DNA of 64,000 bases from Brevibacillus formosus. GTDB lineage: Bacteria; Bacillota; Bacilli; Brevibacillales; Brevibacillaceae. A program made the position numbers and the translations under genes. The notes beneath the pieces were generated by a model. The model was not told the DNA's origin and ran no database searches. It worked only from the letters and a program-made list of their open reading frames with translations. The stretch's first letter is position 1, and every line of letters starts with the position of its first letter. Below are positions 27,008 to 34,512 of this stretch, piece by piece. The stretch lies in assembly GCF_003013405.1 (NCBI RefSeq), contig NZ_PXZL01000011.1:1-64000 (forward strand), written 5' to 3'.

Positions 27008-27205
27008 TTACAATTTGGCTCCTTTCTGATTAGTAAGATTTCTTCGTTGGTACTCTAAGATGAACTGATCCAGTTCTTGACTTATCTTCAACACATCGGA
27101 GTCTGTCAGTTTGCCCTGTTGTTTAAAGACTTCTTTAAGCTCATATTGTAGATTCTTGATGATTTGTGTAAGGTCTTCGTTGCTTACTTCTTGCCATTCA
27201 ACCAT
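27008..27205 (-). CDS. Spo0E-family aspartyl-phosphate phosphatase
   Basis: A 65-aa protein made of two helices with the Spo0E signature SQELDQFILEYQ near residues 43-54. Family members dephosphorylate Spo0A~P and so delay sporulation. The length suits the family. It is divergent from the HTH-TPR regulator gene; the 227-bp intergenic region could allow shared control. The family is clear from the SxELD motif; its particular target is inferred. Confidence 0.8.
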   Translation of the reverse strand: MVEWQEVSNEDLTQIIKNLQYELKEVFKQQGKLTDSDVLKISQELDQFILEYQRRNLTNQKGAKL

Positions 27206-27350
27206 CGTTATCAGTCCCCCATAGTCTCACCCCCTCTTTTTTCACTATAGCACCTATATCAAAAAAACCATGGGAAAATTTACCTTGATACATTTGACAT
27301 TATTCGATGATTTTCGCAAATTTCAGTCGAAATATGTCTGTTTGTTTTTG

Positions 27351-27380
27351 TTGAATTAGCAAACATCAACTTGCTATAAT
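27351..27380 (+). promoter_or_regulatory. Sigma-A promoter of the HTH-TPR regulator
   Basis: TTGAAT (27351-27356) and TATAAT (27375-27380) with an 18-bp spacer, 52 bp before the GTG start. Confidence 0.65.
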
Positions 27381-27432
27381 CCTACTCGATTGCATTGTAA
27401 AAAAAAGGAAGTTTGTGTTGTGGAGGGATATA

Positions 27433-28716
27433 GTGCAAAAGAAAACAATTGGGGACATGTTGTCTGAGAGCCGAAGAAATAATGGCTTGTCTTTTGCTGA
27501 GTTAGAAGATAGAACTGGTGTAAGTAGGGGCGTACTACAAAAGATTGAGAGCGGAGAGACAAAACGCCCTGAATTTAAAACAGTAAAGTCGATAGTCGCT
27601 CTATTTCCGTACTCGTATGAGGAAATTATTGAAGGATACCTTGAGGATGAGACTAGGATTGAGACGTTATTTGAAATTCTTCAAGAGGTCATTCAGTGTG
27701 AATATTCTTCATTAGTGGAAAGAGTATCATTAAAAATTCTCCAATCGCCGAATGAAAAGATTGAGAAGGCATTAGAGCGACTTTATAGCTTCGCTGACTC
27801 CATTGCTATAGCTGAAACAAATGACGAAATTTGTTTAGTTCTTTTCAAGGTAATTGCAAATTATGCGCGACAATGTGGAGAGCCGAAGTACATTGCAAAA
27901 GCATTATTGAAAAAATATCTGATTGAAAGAAATGATCTGAAAAGGCTAGAGGAAACATTCCGAATGGGTGAAGAGGTTTTATATTACACAGACTTCCTTA
28001 CGATTGAGGAAAAGATCATCTACTATTTTAGAATGGGACTCCATGCTCATAACACCCAAAAATATTCAATGTGTATTGAACTATGCCAGAAAGGTCTTGC
28101 ACTTGAAACAAGTATTACTGAGTTAAAGGCAAGAGCCTATCTTGCCATGATTAACTCTTATTTCTTCTTAGACAATTTCGATGCAGTTGAACAGCATCTA
28201 GATGTGTTTGAAGAGTTTGAATATGATTTCGTTGTAGAATCCACCAAGATTAACCGGGCAACTACTAAAGCAAGGAAAAAGGATTACGAAGTCGCTATTC
28301 CGATGTTAAGAAAGTACATGGATGAACTTCACAAAGAGAACAAGATACATGTGGTAAACGAGTTACTCGAAATTTATTTAGAATTAGGTAATATGGATGC
28401 TATCGAAGAAGTGCTGATGAACGAGAAAGCAATCTTACCTGCTACTCCTCAGACACCTTATAAACACCGCTCGATTGGTGCTTACTACCAGCTAAAAGGA
28501 AAATTCCAAACTAAATTAGGGCGACTGGATGAGGGCATGGAAAGCTACGTTAACAGTTTAAAAGCGTATGGTGTCATTAGTGCATTTGAAGAGATGCATA
28601 AATGTTTGAACGAAATGCTAACTTATTTTGATGAAAATTCACTGCAGATGGATTTACAGTATGTCCAAAAGCTTAAAGGGGTGTATAATACAACTATGGG
28701 TAATTTTGGTAAATAG
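27433..28716 (+). CDS. RRNPP-type quorum-sensing regulator (HTH + TPR)
   Basis: A 427-aa protein with an N-terminal XRE helix-turn-helix (residues ~5-60: GDMLSESRRNNGLSFAELED, then RTGVSRGVLQKIESGETKRP) followed by about nine TPR-like helical repeats (EEKIIYYFRMGLHAHNTQKY, TELKARAYLAMINSYFFL, YEVAIPMLRKYMDEL). This is the build of NprR/PlcR/PrgX proteins, in which the TPR domain binds a secreted, re-imported oligopeptide. GTG 27433 is chosen because GGAGGG sits 5 nt upstream. A small exported peptide gene follows 16 nt later, its ribosome site overlapping this stop. NprR-like members can also bind phosphorelay proteins; whether this one does is unknown. Confidence 0.85.
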   Translation: MQKKTIGDMLSESRRNNGLSFAELEDRTGVSRGVLQKIESGETKRPEFKTVKSIVALFPYSYEEIIEGYLEDETRIETLFEILQEVIQCEYSSLVERVSLKILQSPNEKIEKALERLYSFADSIAIAETNDEICLVLFKVIANYARQCGEPKYIAKALLKKYLIERNDLKRLEETFRMGEEVLYYTDFLTIEEKIIYYFRMGLHAHNTQKYSMCIELCQKGLALETSITELKARAYLAMINSYFFLDNFDAVEQHLDVFEEFEYDFVVESTKINRATTKARKKDYEVAIPMLRKYMDELHKENKIHVVNELLEIYLELGNMDAIEEVLMNEKAILPATPQTPYKHRSIGAYYQLKGKFQTKLGRLDEGMESYVNSLKAYGVISAFEEMHKCLNEMLTYFDENSLQMDLQYVQKLKGVYNTTMGNFGK

Positions 28717-28732
28717 GAAGGATGTGCCCCAG

Positions 28733-28870
28733 ATGAAAAAAGTAATGGCTTTGATGGTATTATCGTTGTCATTGGCTGTGTGTGTTAATTTGATGCCTAC
28801 GGATGTGACCTACGGTAATAAGCCGCATATATTTGAAGTAAAACAGAACGTGGCTGACCCCGGACATTGA
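28733..28870 (+). CDS. Secreted signalling-peptide precursor (Phr/NprX-like)
   Basis: A 45-aa pre-peptide: charged MKK, hydrophobic VMALMVLSLSLAVCVNL, then a short exported tail ending FEVKQNVADPGH. Length, signal sequence and position directly after an HTH-TPR regulator match the peptide genes of RRNPP systems. AGGAAGGA overlaps the regulator's stop and serves as ribosome site. The mature signal is probably a 5-8 residue piece of the C-terminus such as NVADPGH or ADPGH, by analogy only. Confidence 0.8.
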   Translation: MKKVMALMVLSLSLAVCVNLMPTDVTYGNKPHIFEVKQNVADPGH

Positions 28871-28911
28871 TTAGATGACATAATCTTTTTACAGAGAAAT
28901 GAGTTCCTTTT

Positions 28912-28946
28912 GTACCTTGATGAAAATAATAATCAGGGTGCTTTTT
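28912..28946 (+). terminator. Terminator of the quorum-sensing pair
   Basis: GTACCTTGAT pairs with ATCAGGGTGC (G-T pairs), followed by TTTTTATTTT. Confidence 0.7.
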
Positions 28947-28998
28947 ATTTTGACATTGTGTGAGTCCAACTACAATGGTGCCTTTGTTTAATTATTAC

Positions 28999-29075
28999 CA
29001 AGCGAATACTGCCGACTAGGATACTTGTCTATTTTACGCAACCCACACATGTGGAGTGTACAGTGTTACTTAAAT
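28999..29075. repeat. Degenerate repeat copy B
   Basis: Begins CAAGCGAATACTGCC like copy A, includes AACCCACACA, then CACATGTGGAGTG, and ends with a 22-nt segment (29054-29075) repeated exactly at 36224-36245 upstream of the cytolysin gene. Confidence 0.55.
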
Positions 29076-29092
29076 TAAAAAGGGGCTTCCGA

Positions 29093-29405
29093 TTAAGCCC
29101 CTTGCAATAGTTCGCTCATTTCCTGAGGGTGAGCAATATTGTAATGAATCTTGATAGAGCCATCTTGATGGACTTCTATCTTTTCAATTACCTGATGGAG
29201 CAATTGTTTTAGAACTTGTTCATCATCAATGTCAAGCTGTACAAACACCGCAATTTTCTTTTGAAAGGCACGGAATTGTTCTTCCGTGTCTTTTTGCGTT
29301 TCGAGAATGGTTTCTAATTTCGCTTTGCGTTTGGCAAGGACATGTTGTTCTTCCTGATTGCGTTGATTTTGGGCATTAAACTGCTCAAGGGTAAGAAGTT
29401 ACGGG
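29093..29405 (-). pseudogene. C-terminal remnant of a large serine recombinase
   Basis: The minus-strand frame reads EQFNAQNQRNQEEQHVLAKR, then RAFQKKIAVFVQLDIDDEQV and LKQLLHQVIEKIEVHQDGSI, ending at TAA 29093. The coiled coil plus 'IEKIEVHQDGSIKIHY' is the usual C-terminus of large serine recombinases. The catalytic and DNA-binding domains are absent. A hairpin (AAGGGGCTT/AAGCCCCTT) at its stop is the old terminator. It indicates a second decayed mobile element. Confidence 0.78.
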
Positions 29406-29524
29406 CAGGAGAGTTCAAAAGTTCTCGCGAATACCCTACATATGGTATTATTTACAAGTTCGTGAATAAGACGTTATGCGCCATTACCGGTAAATAGTAA
29501 AGATAATATTTAAGGAGATAATAT

Positions 29525-30178
29525 ATGAAAGGCAAGATACTCTTATTATTTTTTATTACGATAATGTTTTCATCTTGTCAAAATATTAGTCAATCGACTA
29601 CTTTGAACAGCGAAACTAAATCAAAAATGAATTCTGGACTGCCTCCTGATGTAGTGAGTACAGGTAATGGAACAGAATCGAAAGAAATAACTGAAGGTCG
29701 ATCAGATCCTTCTAACAATGAAGTGTTATCCATGAACATTGGGACCTATGATTTGACTGGAAAATTTTATGATGAAATGCTTCGAAATCCTATAGATCAT
29801 GATTATGAAGTGGAATTAAATAAATTTCAAAATTCCAAAGAGATTATTACAACATTGGGATGGGGGGCTTTGGAAAGCAAGTATACAGAGATTTGGGATA
29901 AAGAGTTGAATCAAATATATAAAAAGCTTCTTTCTAAGTTGGATAAAGAACCAAGAGAAGCACTAATTGAATCGCAGAAAGAATGGTTACAGTATCACTT
30001 AAGGGAAACAAAATTTGTAGAGAAGACATTTATTAATAATGGTTACCTTGGATCACAAGGATCGGTAAGCCTAGGCACGGTTATAAGGGAGAGAATTAGG
30101 GAAAGAACAATGCAATTATTTGAATATCGATATTTGCTAGATGGTAAAGTTGAGTTTTTATACCAAAGTAAAAAATAG
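29525..30178 (+). CDS. LprI-like (DUF1311) lipoprotein
   Basis: A 217-aa predicted lipoprotein. The signal peptide MKGKILLLFFITIMFSSC has a lipobox (FSSC, Cys18), then a Ser/Thr-rich linker. Residues ~110-200 match the LprI/DUF1311 style: YTEIWDKELNQIYKKLLSKL, ALIESQKEWLQYHLRETKF, and SLGTVIRERIRERTMQL. Members of this family include lysozyme inhibitors; the Cys pairs of the classical form are lacking here. ATG 29525 follows TAAGGAGAT. It stands alone in the accessory region. Confidence 0.72.
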   Translation: MKGKILLLFFITIMFSSCQNISQSTTLNSETKSKMNSGLPPDVVSTGNGTESKEITEGRSDPSNNEVLSMNIGTYDLTGKFYDEMLRNPIDHDYEVELNKFQNSKEIITTLGWGALESKYTEIWDKELNQIYKKLLSKLDKEPREALIESQKEWLQYHLRETKFVEKTFINNGYLGSQGSVSLGTVIRERIRERTMQLFEYRYLLDGKVEFLYQSKK

Positions 30179-30270
30179 GAGTTGGAATCTTGATCAAAGG
30201 TTTTTAGGTGATGCTTCGAAGACAGCAACGGCGCATAACACTGTATTCACGCTGCGGGGCTACCACCCCT

Positions 30271-30309
30271 ACTGTCTACTCGTCACATGTGGAGTGCTGT
30301 ACACTGTTA
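30271..30309. repeat. Palindromic repeat copy C
   Basis: CTGTCTACTCGTCACATGTG then GAGTGCTGTACACTGTT is a degenerate copy of the palindromic element seen best at 36201-36236. The exact core CACATGTGGAGTG is shared with copy B. In the same 30179-30578 gap, a terminator-like hairpin ACCCTTCC/GGAAGGGT lies at 30347-30369. Confidence 0.5.
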
Positions 30310-30578
30310 GTACGGAAAAATGAAAGCAAGAAGCATTGGTGTCTAGACCCTTCCTAAATGTGGAAGGGTTATTTCGTAATATATTTGATTCATAATGGAA
30401 GCGATAAGACTCTTAAGATATAAAGGGTGGAGTAATGTGGGAGATTGGAAAAGCATTCCCCGACGCTCGCCTCGTAACAAAGGTTAAACATCCCTAGTTA
30501 GCATAATTTTTAATCCTAATTTACCTACCTTCGTTTTCTTGTAGAAAATATTTAATTTTCAAAAAAATCAAAAGATTA

Positions 30579-30607
30579 TTGACAGTCAGAAAATTACAAG
30601 CTATCAT
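30579..30607 (+). promoter_or_regulatory. Sigma-A promoter of the RiPP-like locus
   Basis: Consensus TTGACA (30579-30584), a 17-bp spacer and TATCAT (30602-30607), 62 bp before the small-peptide ATG. Confidence 0.75.
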
Positions 30608-30617
30608 TACCAGTATA

Positions 30618-30641
30618 TACCATACATTCGCGAATATGGTA
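30618..30641. promoter_or_regulatory. Operator-like inverted repeat in the leader
   Basis: TACCATA and TATGGTA flank the inner palindrome ATTCGCGAAT, giving a 24-bp dyad. It begins 10 bp past the -10 box, over the expected transcription start. The position suits a repressor operator or a 5' stem in the RNA. Related half-sites (GCGAATACC...ATGGTAT) occur at 29425-29448 upstream of the LprI-like gene. Confidence 0.55.
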
Positions 30642-30669
30642 TAAATAACAATTCATTGGGGGCATTATT

Positions 30670-30759
30670 ATGAAAAAAATTACTGTGCAAAAAACCGAGC
30701 CTGTAAAATTGACTTCAGTAGCTAACACAATGTACGACTGCACTTGCATGCAGGCATAA
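30670..30759 (+). CDS. Candidate RiPP precursor peptide (29 aa)
   Basis: A 29-residue peptide beginning MKKITVQKTEPVKLTS and ending NTMYDCTCMQA. It has GGGGG as ribosome site 8 nt before the ATG and a near-consensus promoter. It has no hydrophobic signal peptide, so it is not a classical secreted peptide. The charged leader-like N-terminus and Cys/Thr/Ser-bearing tail fit a ribosomally made, modified peptide. A terminator-like hairpin follows, and the next gene encodes a PqqD-like/RRE plus protease protein. No known precursor family is recognised with confidence; the RiPP call is inference. Confidence 0.7.
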   Translation: MKKITVQKTEPVKLTSVANTMYDCTCMQA

Positions 30760-30775
30760 AGATTTGTCAGTAACA

Positions 30776-30809
30776 TTGAAAAAGTGGGGCATTTGCCCCT
30801 CTTTTTCAA
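30776..30809 (+). terminator. Attenuator hairpin between precursor and protease genes
   Basis: TTGAAAAAGTGGGGC and GCCCCTCTTTTTCAA form a near-perfect 15-bp stem with a 4-nt ATTT loop. It lies 16 nt after the peptide stop and should raise peptide mRNA over the downstream genes. Confidence 0.75.
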
Positions 30810-30846
30810 TTATGAAGATAGCATGACAACATCCGGGAGGAAAGTC

Positions 30847-32043
30847 ATGAACGAAAATCGCAGGATCCAATTACACCCGTTAACATTTCTGGAGGATAAG
30901 CAAGGAGTACTGATTGGGCGGTTTGGGACGGATACGTTTGCTGTTTTTCCTGAGGATGGAGCAGCACTTGTACGAAAACTGCAAGAGGGCATGGGGGTTG
31001 CCGAAGCGCATTCCTGGTATCAAGATACCTATCACGATGAAGTGGACATGGATGATTTTTTGCAGACATTACGTGACCTGACATTTATTTGTGATGTTGA
31101 GGAAAAGGAAACAAAAGCGCAGAAAGTATCGGGGCAATGGTTGGGTAAGCTAGCTTTTTCTCCACTTGGTTGGCTGATTTATGGTGCCATCATAACCTGT
31201 GCCTTTTGGTTGTTATACCAATATCCACAGATTCGTCCGGGTCGAGAAAGCATCTTATTTTCCGAATACGCCATGGTGGTTTTTCTTGGCATGACGATCG
31301 GTCAGATTCCAGGGATCTTTTTTCATGAATTGATGCACATGCTTGCCGGACGAAGACTGGGTATCCCGTCAGAACTAGGTATAGGCAGAAGAATGTACTT
31401 TTTGGTCTTCACTTCTTCCATGCCAGGTATTTGGGGATTTCCAAAACGAAAGCGTGTTCTTCCATTTTTAGTTGGAATGTTCGGTGATATTTTGTGGTAT
31501 TCCTTATTGGTGATCGTTGCTGGTGCAATTTGGCTAAATACAGGTGAGAAGACAATCATAGCTGCATATTGTATGGGACTAGCATTTACAACACTGTTGC
31601 GTTTCTTCTGGCAATTTTATTTTCATCTTCAAACAGATATCTATTATTTAATGATTACGATGTTGGGGTGTGTAAATCTTCAGGAGGCTACACGTTCCTA
31701 TTTGAAAAATATATGGTATGGACTAATTGGAAAAAAGAACAAGATGGTCGATATGTCCAAGTATACGGAACGGGATCATCAGGTAGCGAGATGGTACAGC
31801 TTTTTTTACGCAACTGGCTGGATGATGATGACAGGAATGATACTCTATTTGATTCCGGTCGTTATTCAACTTTTAACGAATATTTTTCTCTCCATATTTA
31901 CAGGAGAAGATATGAAATTCTGGGATTCCGTTGTTTTCTTGTCTATAACGGGAATCCAGTATGGAATTGTATTTTATCTATACCTAAAAGAGCGTAGAAA
32001 CAAAAGGGAAATTCGGAATTTATCAATGGAACAGAGGGGATGA
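30847..32043 (+). CDS. PqqD-like (RRE) domain fused to membrane metalloprotease
   Basis: A 398-aa membrane protein. Residues ~8-85 (IQLHPLTFLEDKQGVLIGRF ... VDMDDFLQTLRDLTFICDVE) have the pattern of a PqqD/RRE precursor-binding domain. Then come about eight hydrophobic segments with a zinc-protease motif HELMH (residues 160-164) inside a membrane helix (GQIPGIFFHELMHMLAGRRL), as in M50 site-2 proteases. A conserved Asp in VGMFGDILWY could be a further ligand. ATG 30847 follows GGGAGG by 6 nt. It ends 6 nt before the TPR gene. A role in recognising and cleaving or exporting the 29-aa peptide is inferred from the domain pair and position. Confidence 0.75.
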   Translation: MNENRRIQLHPLTFLEDKQGVLIGRFGTDTFAVFPEDGAALVRKLQEGMGVAEAHSWYQDTYHDEVDMDDFLQTLRDLTFICDVEEKETKAQKVSGQWLGKLAFSPLGWLIYGAIITCAFWLLYQYPQIRPGRESILFSEYAMVVFLGMTIGQIPGIFFHELMHMLAGRRLGIPSELGIGRRMYFLVFTSSMPGIWGFPKRKRVLPFLVGMFGDILWYSLLVIVAGAIWLNTGEKTIIAAYCMGLAFTTLLRFFWQFYFHLQTDIYYLMITMLGCVNLQEATRSYLKNIWYGLIGKKNKMVDMSKYTERDHQVARWYSFFYATGWMMMTGMILYLIPVVIQLLTNIFLSIFTGEDMKFWDSVVFLSITGIQYGIVFYLYLKERRNKREIRNLSMEQRG

Positions 32044-32049
32044 GTCGAA

Positions 32050-34233
32050 ATGACACACCAATGGCTGATTGGATCTCGACGCAGCGACCGAGAAAAGAAG
32101 TACTTCGAAGAGAAATACTCCACATGTTATGTCAGCAACTGTCATTGCAATCTTAGAGGGCCCTATACAGGTACTGGTGACCTTCTGCGCCAGATTATTC
32201 CAGAAGCTTATTCGAAATGGCCAGACCTGATTTTATCACACTGCATCGAGATCTTATCCATAGCACCAGAACTGAAAGCAGTCATTCCTGTTAGTGTAGA
32301 AACACTTACCTCTCTTGCTATTCCGAAAGAGAGAACACGCTATTATTCGAAATTGCGTACACTTCGCATGTCGAATGGTTTGATCGATCTTTTATTGGCA
32401 TTAGCGAATCGGGAACGAATGGGAAAATTGACCCTGGTTTTTGAAAATGTGCAGGCCTGTGATCAACTAGATGCAGAATTTATAAGTACACTTCTGCGTC
32501 GTGCGAAGTCTGACCTGATTCAGGTGATCGTAAGTTCAAGTGAAAAACCGGAAAATGAAGCTCTGAAAAAGGCGTTACAAACGTATACGGAGCCTACTGC
32601 TATTCTTTCTGACATCGAACAAGATATGGGGATAGTCAATCTATCTGACGAACAGCGACTTGAGCTAACGAAGCGATACATATTTTCTGACTGCACATCA
32701 GATTGTGAGCAGGAATTGCTCGCCTATGAAGCAACTCCTATTGAAATTCGTCAGAGCCTTCACGAAGAGCGGGCAGAATCTCTTATAAAAGAAGAGCAGT
32801 GGTCACTGCACTTAGGCGCCATTCCGTTTCATCTGGAGCGCGGTACTTCTGAGAAATCAGCAAGCGAAGCATTGTTTAAAGCAGTTAGTTATAGCATTAA
32901 CATGGGTTTTTACGATGCGACTATCGATATGAGCCTACGTGGCCGGAAACTGACGAATTGGAGCAGCGAATTTGATAATAGCCGTTATTTTACAATGAAA
33001 ATGGCTACGTCTCTGGCTGCATTGGGTCAAACTGATGATATACCGACGCTTTTAGGAGAAGTGTACGCAAACACTGATGATTTTAGAGTTCATATGCAAA
33101 TTTCATATGGATTTTCGATGTACTATACGAGGCACCACCGAGAACGAGAACACGAGAAGGCGAAAGAATGGATACAAAAAGCCATTGATTTGGCAGAATT
33201 GATTGAAGATGAAAAAGAACGTGCATTTCAACAAGTATTTAACCAAAATGGACTGGCTTTAGTAGAGTTACATATGGATAATCTTGAAGAAGCGCTTCGA
33301 TTGGTTACGGAAGGATGGCAAAGGTTAAATCAGGTTCTAGCTCCAGATGAACATATGTTGCATCGCTCGGTGTTGCTTCATAATAAAGGGCTGATTTACG
33401 TAGCTTTAAAAAGGTTTGAAGAAGCAGCTGAAACATTTAGCCAAGTGATACAGATTGATTCCAATTATCCAGAGTATTACTTTGATCGTGGAAACCTTTA
33501 TAGCCGAATGGGGCGACTGGATGAAGCCATTGAAGATTATAACCAAGCGATAAAGCTTAGTCCTCCGTTTCCAGAGGTTTATTTCAATCGAGCTACTGCC
33601 TTCAATCGTCTTGGAGATGTGGAGAAAGCAATGGCGGACTATGACTACTTGCTTGATATAGACCCCGAAAATCTTGATGGATTACTTAACAGAGCTACAT
33701 TATTGTATCAAGTGGAGAAATTCGAAATGGCCCGAAAAGATGCTGAATTCGGTTTAGAGATAGAGCCTGATCATGCGCGGCTCCTGTGTACACTAGGTTT
33801 AATTGAAATGTCGGATGGCAATAATGATCAAGCACTAAAAACGTTTACCGCTGCCCTAAACAAGGATAGGGAAATGATGGCCGCTTGGACAAATAGGGCT
33901 GTCCTGTATTATGAGATGGGGGAGTATGACAGGGCCATAGCTGATCTAACTGAAGCTATTGCACTAGAGAAAAATGCAACCGTCCTTTACAACCGTGCAT
34001 GGGTCTATGAAGCACAGGAGGAGTGGCAATTATCCATTTCCGATTATACAGAGGCCTTAGCGTTTTCTGATGCAGACGAACAAGATATTTACTATCGGAG
34101 AGGTTTGTGTTTTATAAAAATGGGTGATAGGGAGCTTGGCACGGAAGATTGGAACAAGCATCTCATGTTTGGAGAATCACCGCATGTGAATGAAATGATG
34201 CAACTGTTACCCTCCCTGTTCGTTTCGAAATAA
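32050..34233 (+). CDS. Large TPR protein of the RiPP-like locus
   Basis: A 727-aa soluble protein. The C-terminal ~290 residues hold seven or eight canonical TPRs (HNKGLIYVALKRFEEAAETF, YFDRGNLYSRMGRLDEAIED, YFNRATAFNRLGDVEKAMAD, WTNRAVLYYEMGEYDRAIAD). The N-terminal ~430 residues contain SNCHCNLRGPYTGTGDLL and LTLVFENVQACDQLDAEF, which look like a degraded or unusual ATPase/STAND-type region; a proper Walker A is not seen. The gene is coupled to the protease gene by 6 nt. It may act as a scaffold or regulator for the peptide pathway. No known family is assigned beyond TPR. Confidence 0.7.
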   Translation: MTHQWLIGSRRSDREKKYFEEKYSTCYVSNCHCNLRGPYTGTGDLLRQIIPEAYSKWPDLILSHCIEILSIAPELKAVIPVSVETLTSLAIPKERTRYYSKLRTLRMSNGLIDLLLALANRERMGKLTLVFENVQACDQLDAEFISTLLRRAKSDLIQVIVSSSEKPENEALKKALQTYTEPTAILSDIEQDMGIVNLSDEQRLELTKRYIFSDCTSDCEQELLAYEATPIEIRQSLHEERAESLIKEEQWSLHLGAIPFHLERGTSEKSASEALFKAVSYSINMGFYDATIDMSLRGRKLTNWSSEFDNSRYFTMKMATSLAALGQTDDIPTLLGEVYANTDDFRVHMQISYGFSMYYTRHHREREHEKAKEWIQKAIDLAELIEDEKERAFQQVFNQNGLALVELHMDNLEEALRLVTEGWQRLNQVLAPDEHMLHRSVLLHNKGLIYVALKRFEEAAETFSQVIQIDSNYPEYYFDRGNLYSRMGRLDEAIEDYNQAIKLSPPFPEVYFNRATAFNRLGDVEKAMADYDYLLDIDPENLDGLLNRATLLYQVEKFEMARKDAEFGLEIEPDHARLLCTLGLIEMSDGNNDQALKTFTAALNKDREMMAAWTNRAVLYYEMGEYDRAIADLTEAIALEKNATVLYNRAWVYEAQEEWQLSISDYTEALAFSDADEQDIYYRRGLCFIKMGDRELGTEDWNKHLMFGESPHVNEMMQLLPSLFVSK

Positions 34234-34341
34234 TGAAATATTTTGTGCCTGCCGTCCTATTCGCTTGGTTGGTGGCTGACTTATTAGGTTGATTAAGTGT
34301 TGTCCTAGAGGTATGTTGTTGCATTCTACCAACTCCTTTCT

Positions 34342-34365
34342 GACTGCAAATGCATGCAGGAATAA
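34342..34365 (+). other. Second peptide tail, DCKCMQE, without a clear gene body
   Basis: GACTGCAAATGCATGCAGGA plus ATAA encodes DCKCMQE-stop and resembles the end of the peptide gene at 30736-30759 (DCTCMQA-stop), including the following AAAGA. Upstream in frame only RYVVAFYQLLS precedes before a stop, with no start codon. It may be the tail of a decayed second precursor. The rest of 34234-34462 holds nothing else. Confidence 0.5.
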
Positions 34366-34462
34366 AGAACTATGACTAGTTTTCACAAAGTTTTCCAATT
34401 CCCTGTTTTTTAGCCCCATTTTGCGTTGCACCTTTTCCCCTGCATAGGAATAAGAAAAAGAA

Positions 34463-34503
34463 AAACGGCTGAAGTCCTCGAAAAAAAGGATTTCAGCCGT
34501 TTC
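34463..34503 (-). terminator. Terminator of the cytolysin gene
   Basis: AAACGGCTGAAGTCC pairs with GGATTTCAGCCGTTT around an A-rich loop; on the minus strand it is followed by TTTCTTTTTC. It may also stop read-through from the TPR gene. Confidence 0.85.
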
Positions 34504-34512
34504 TTTTCTCAA

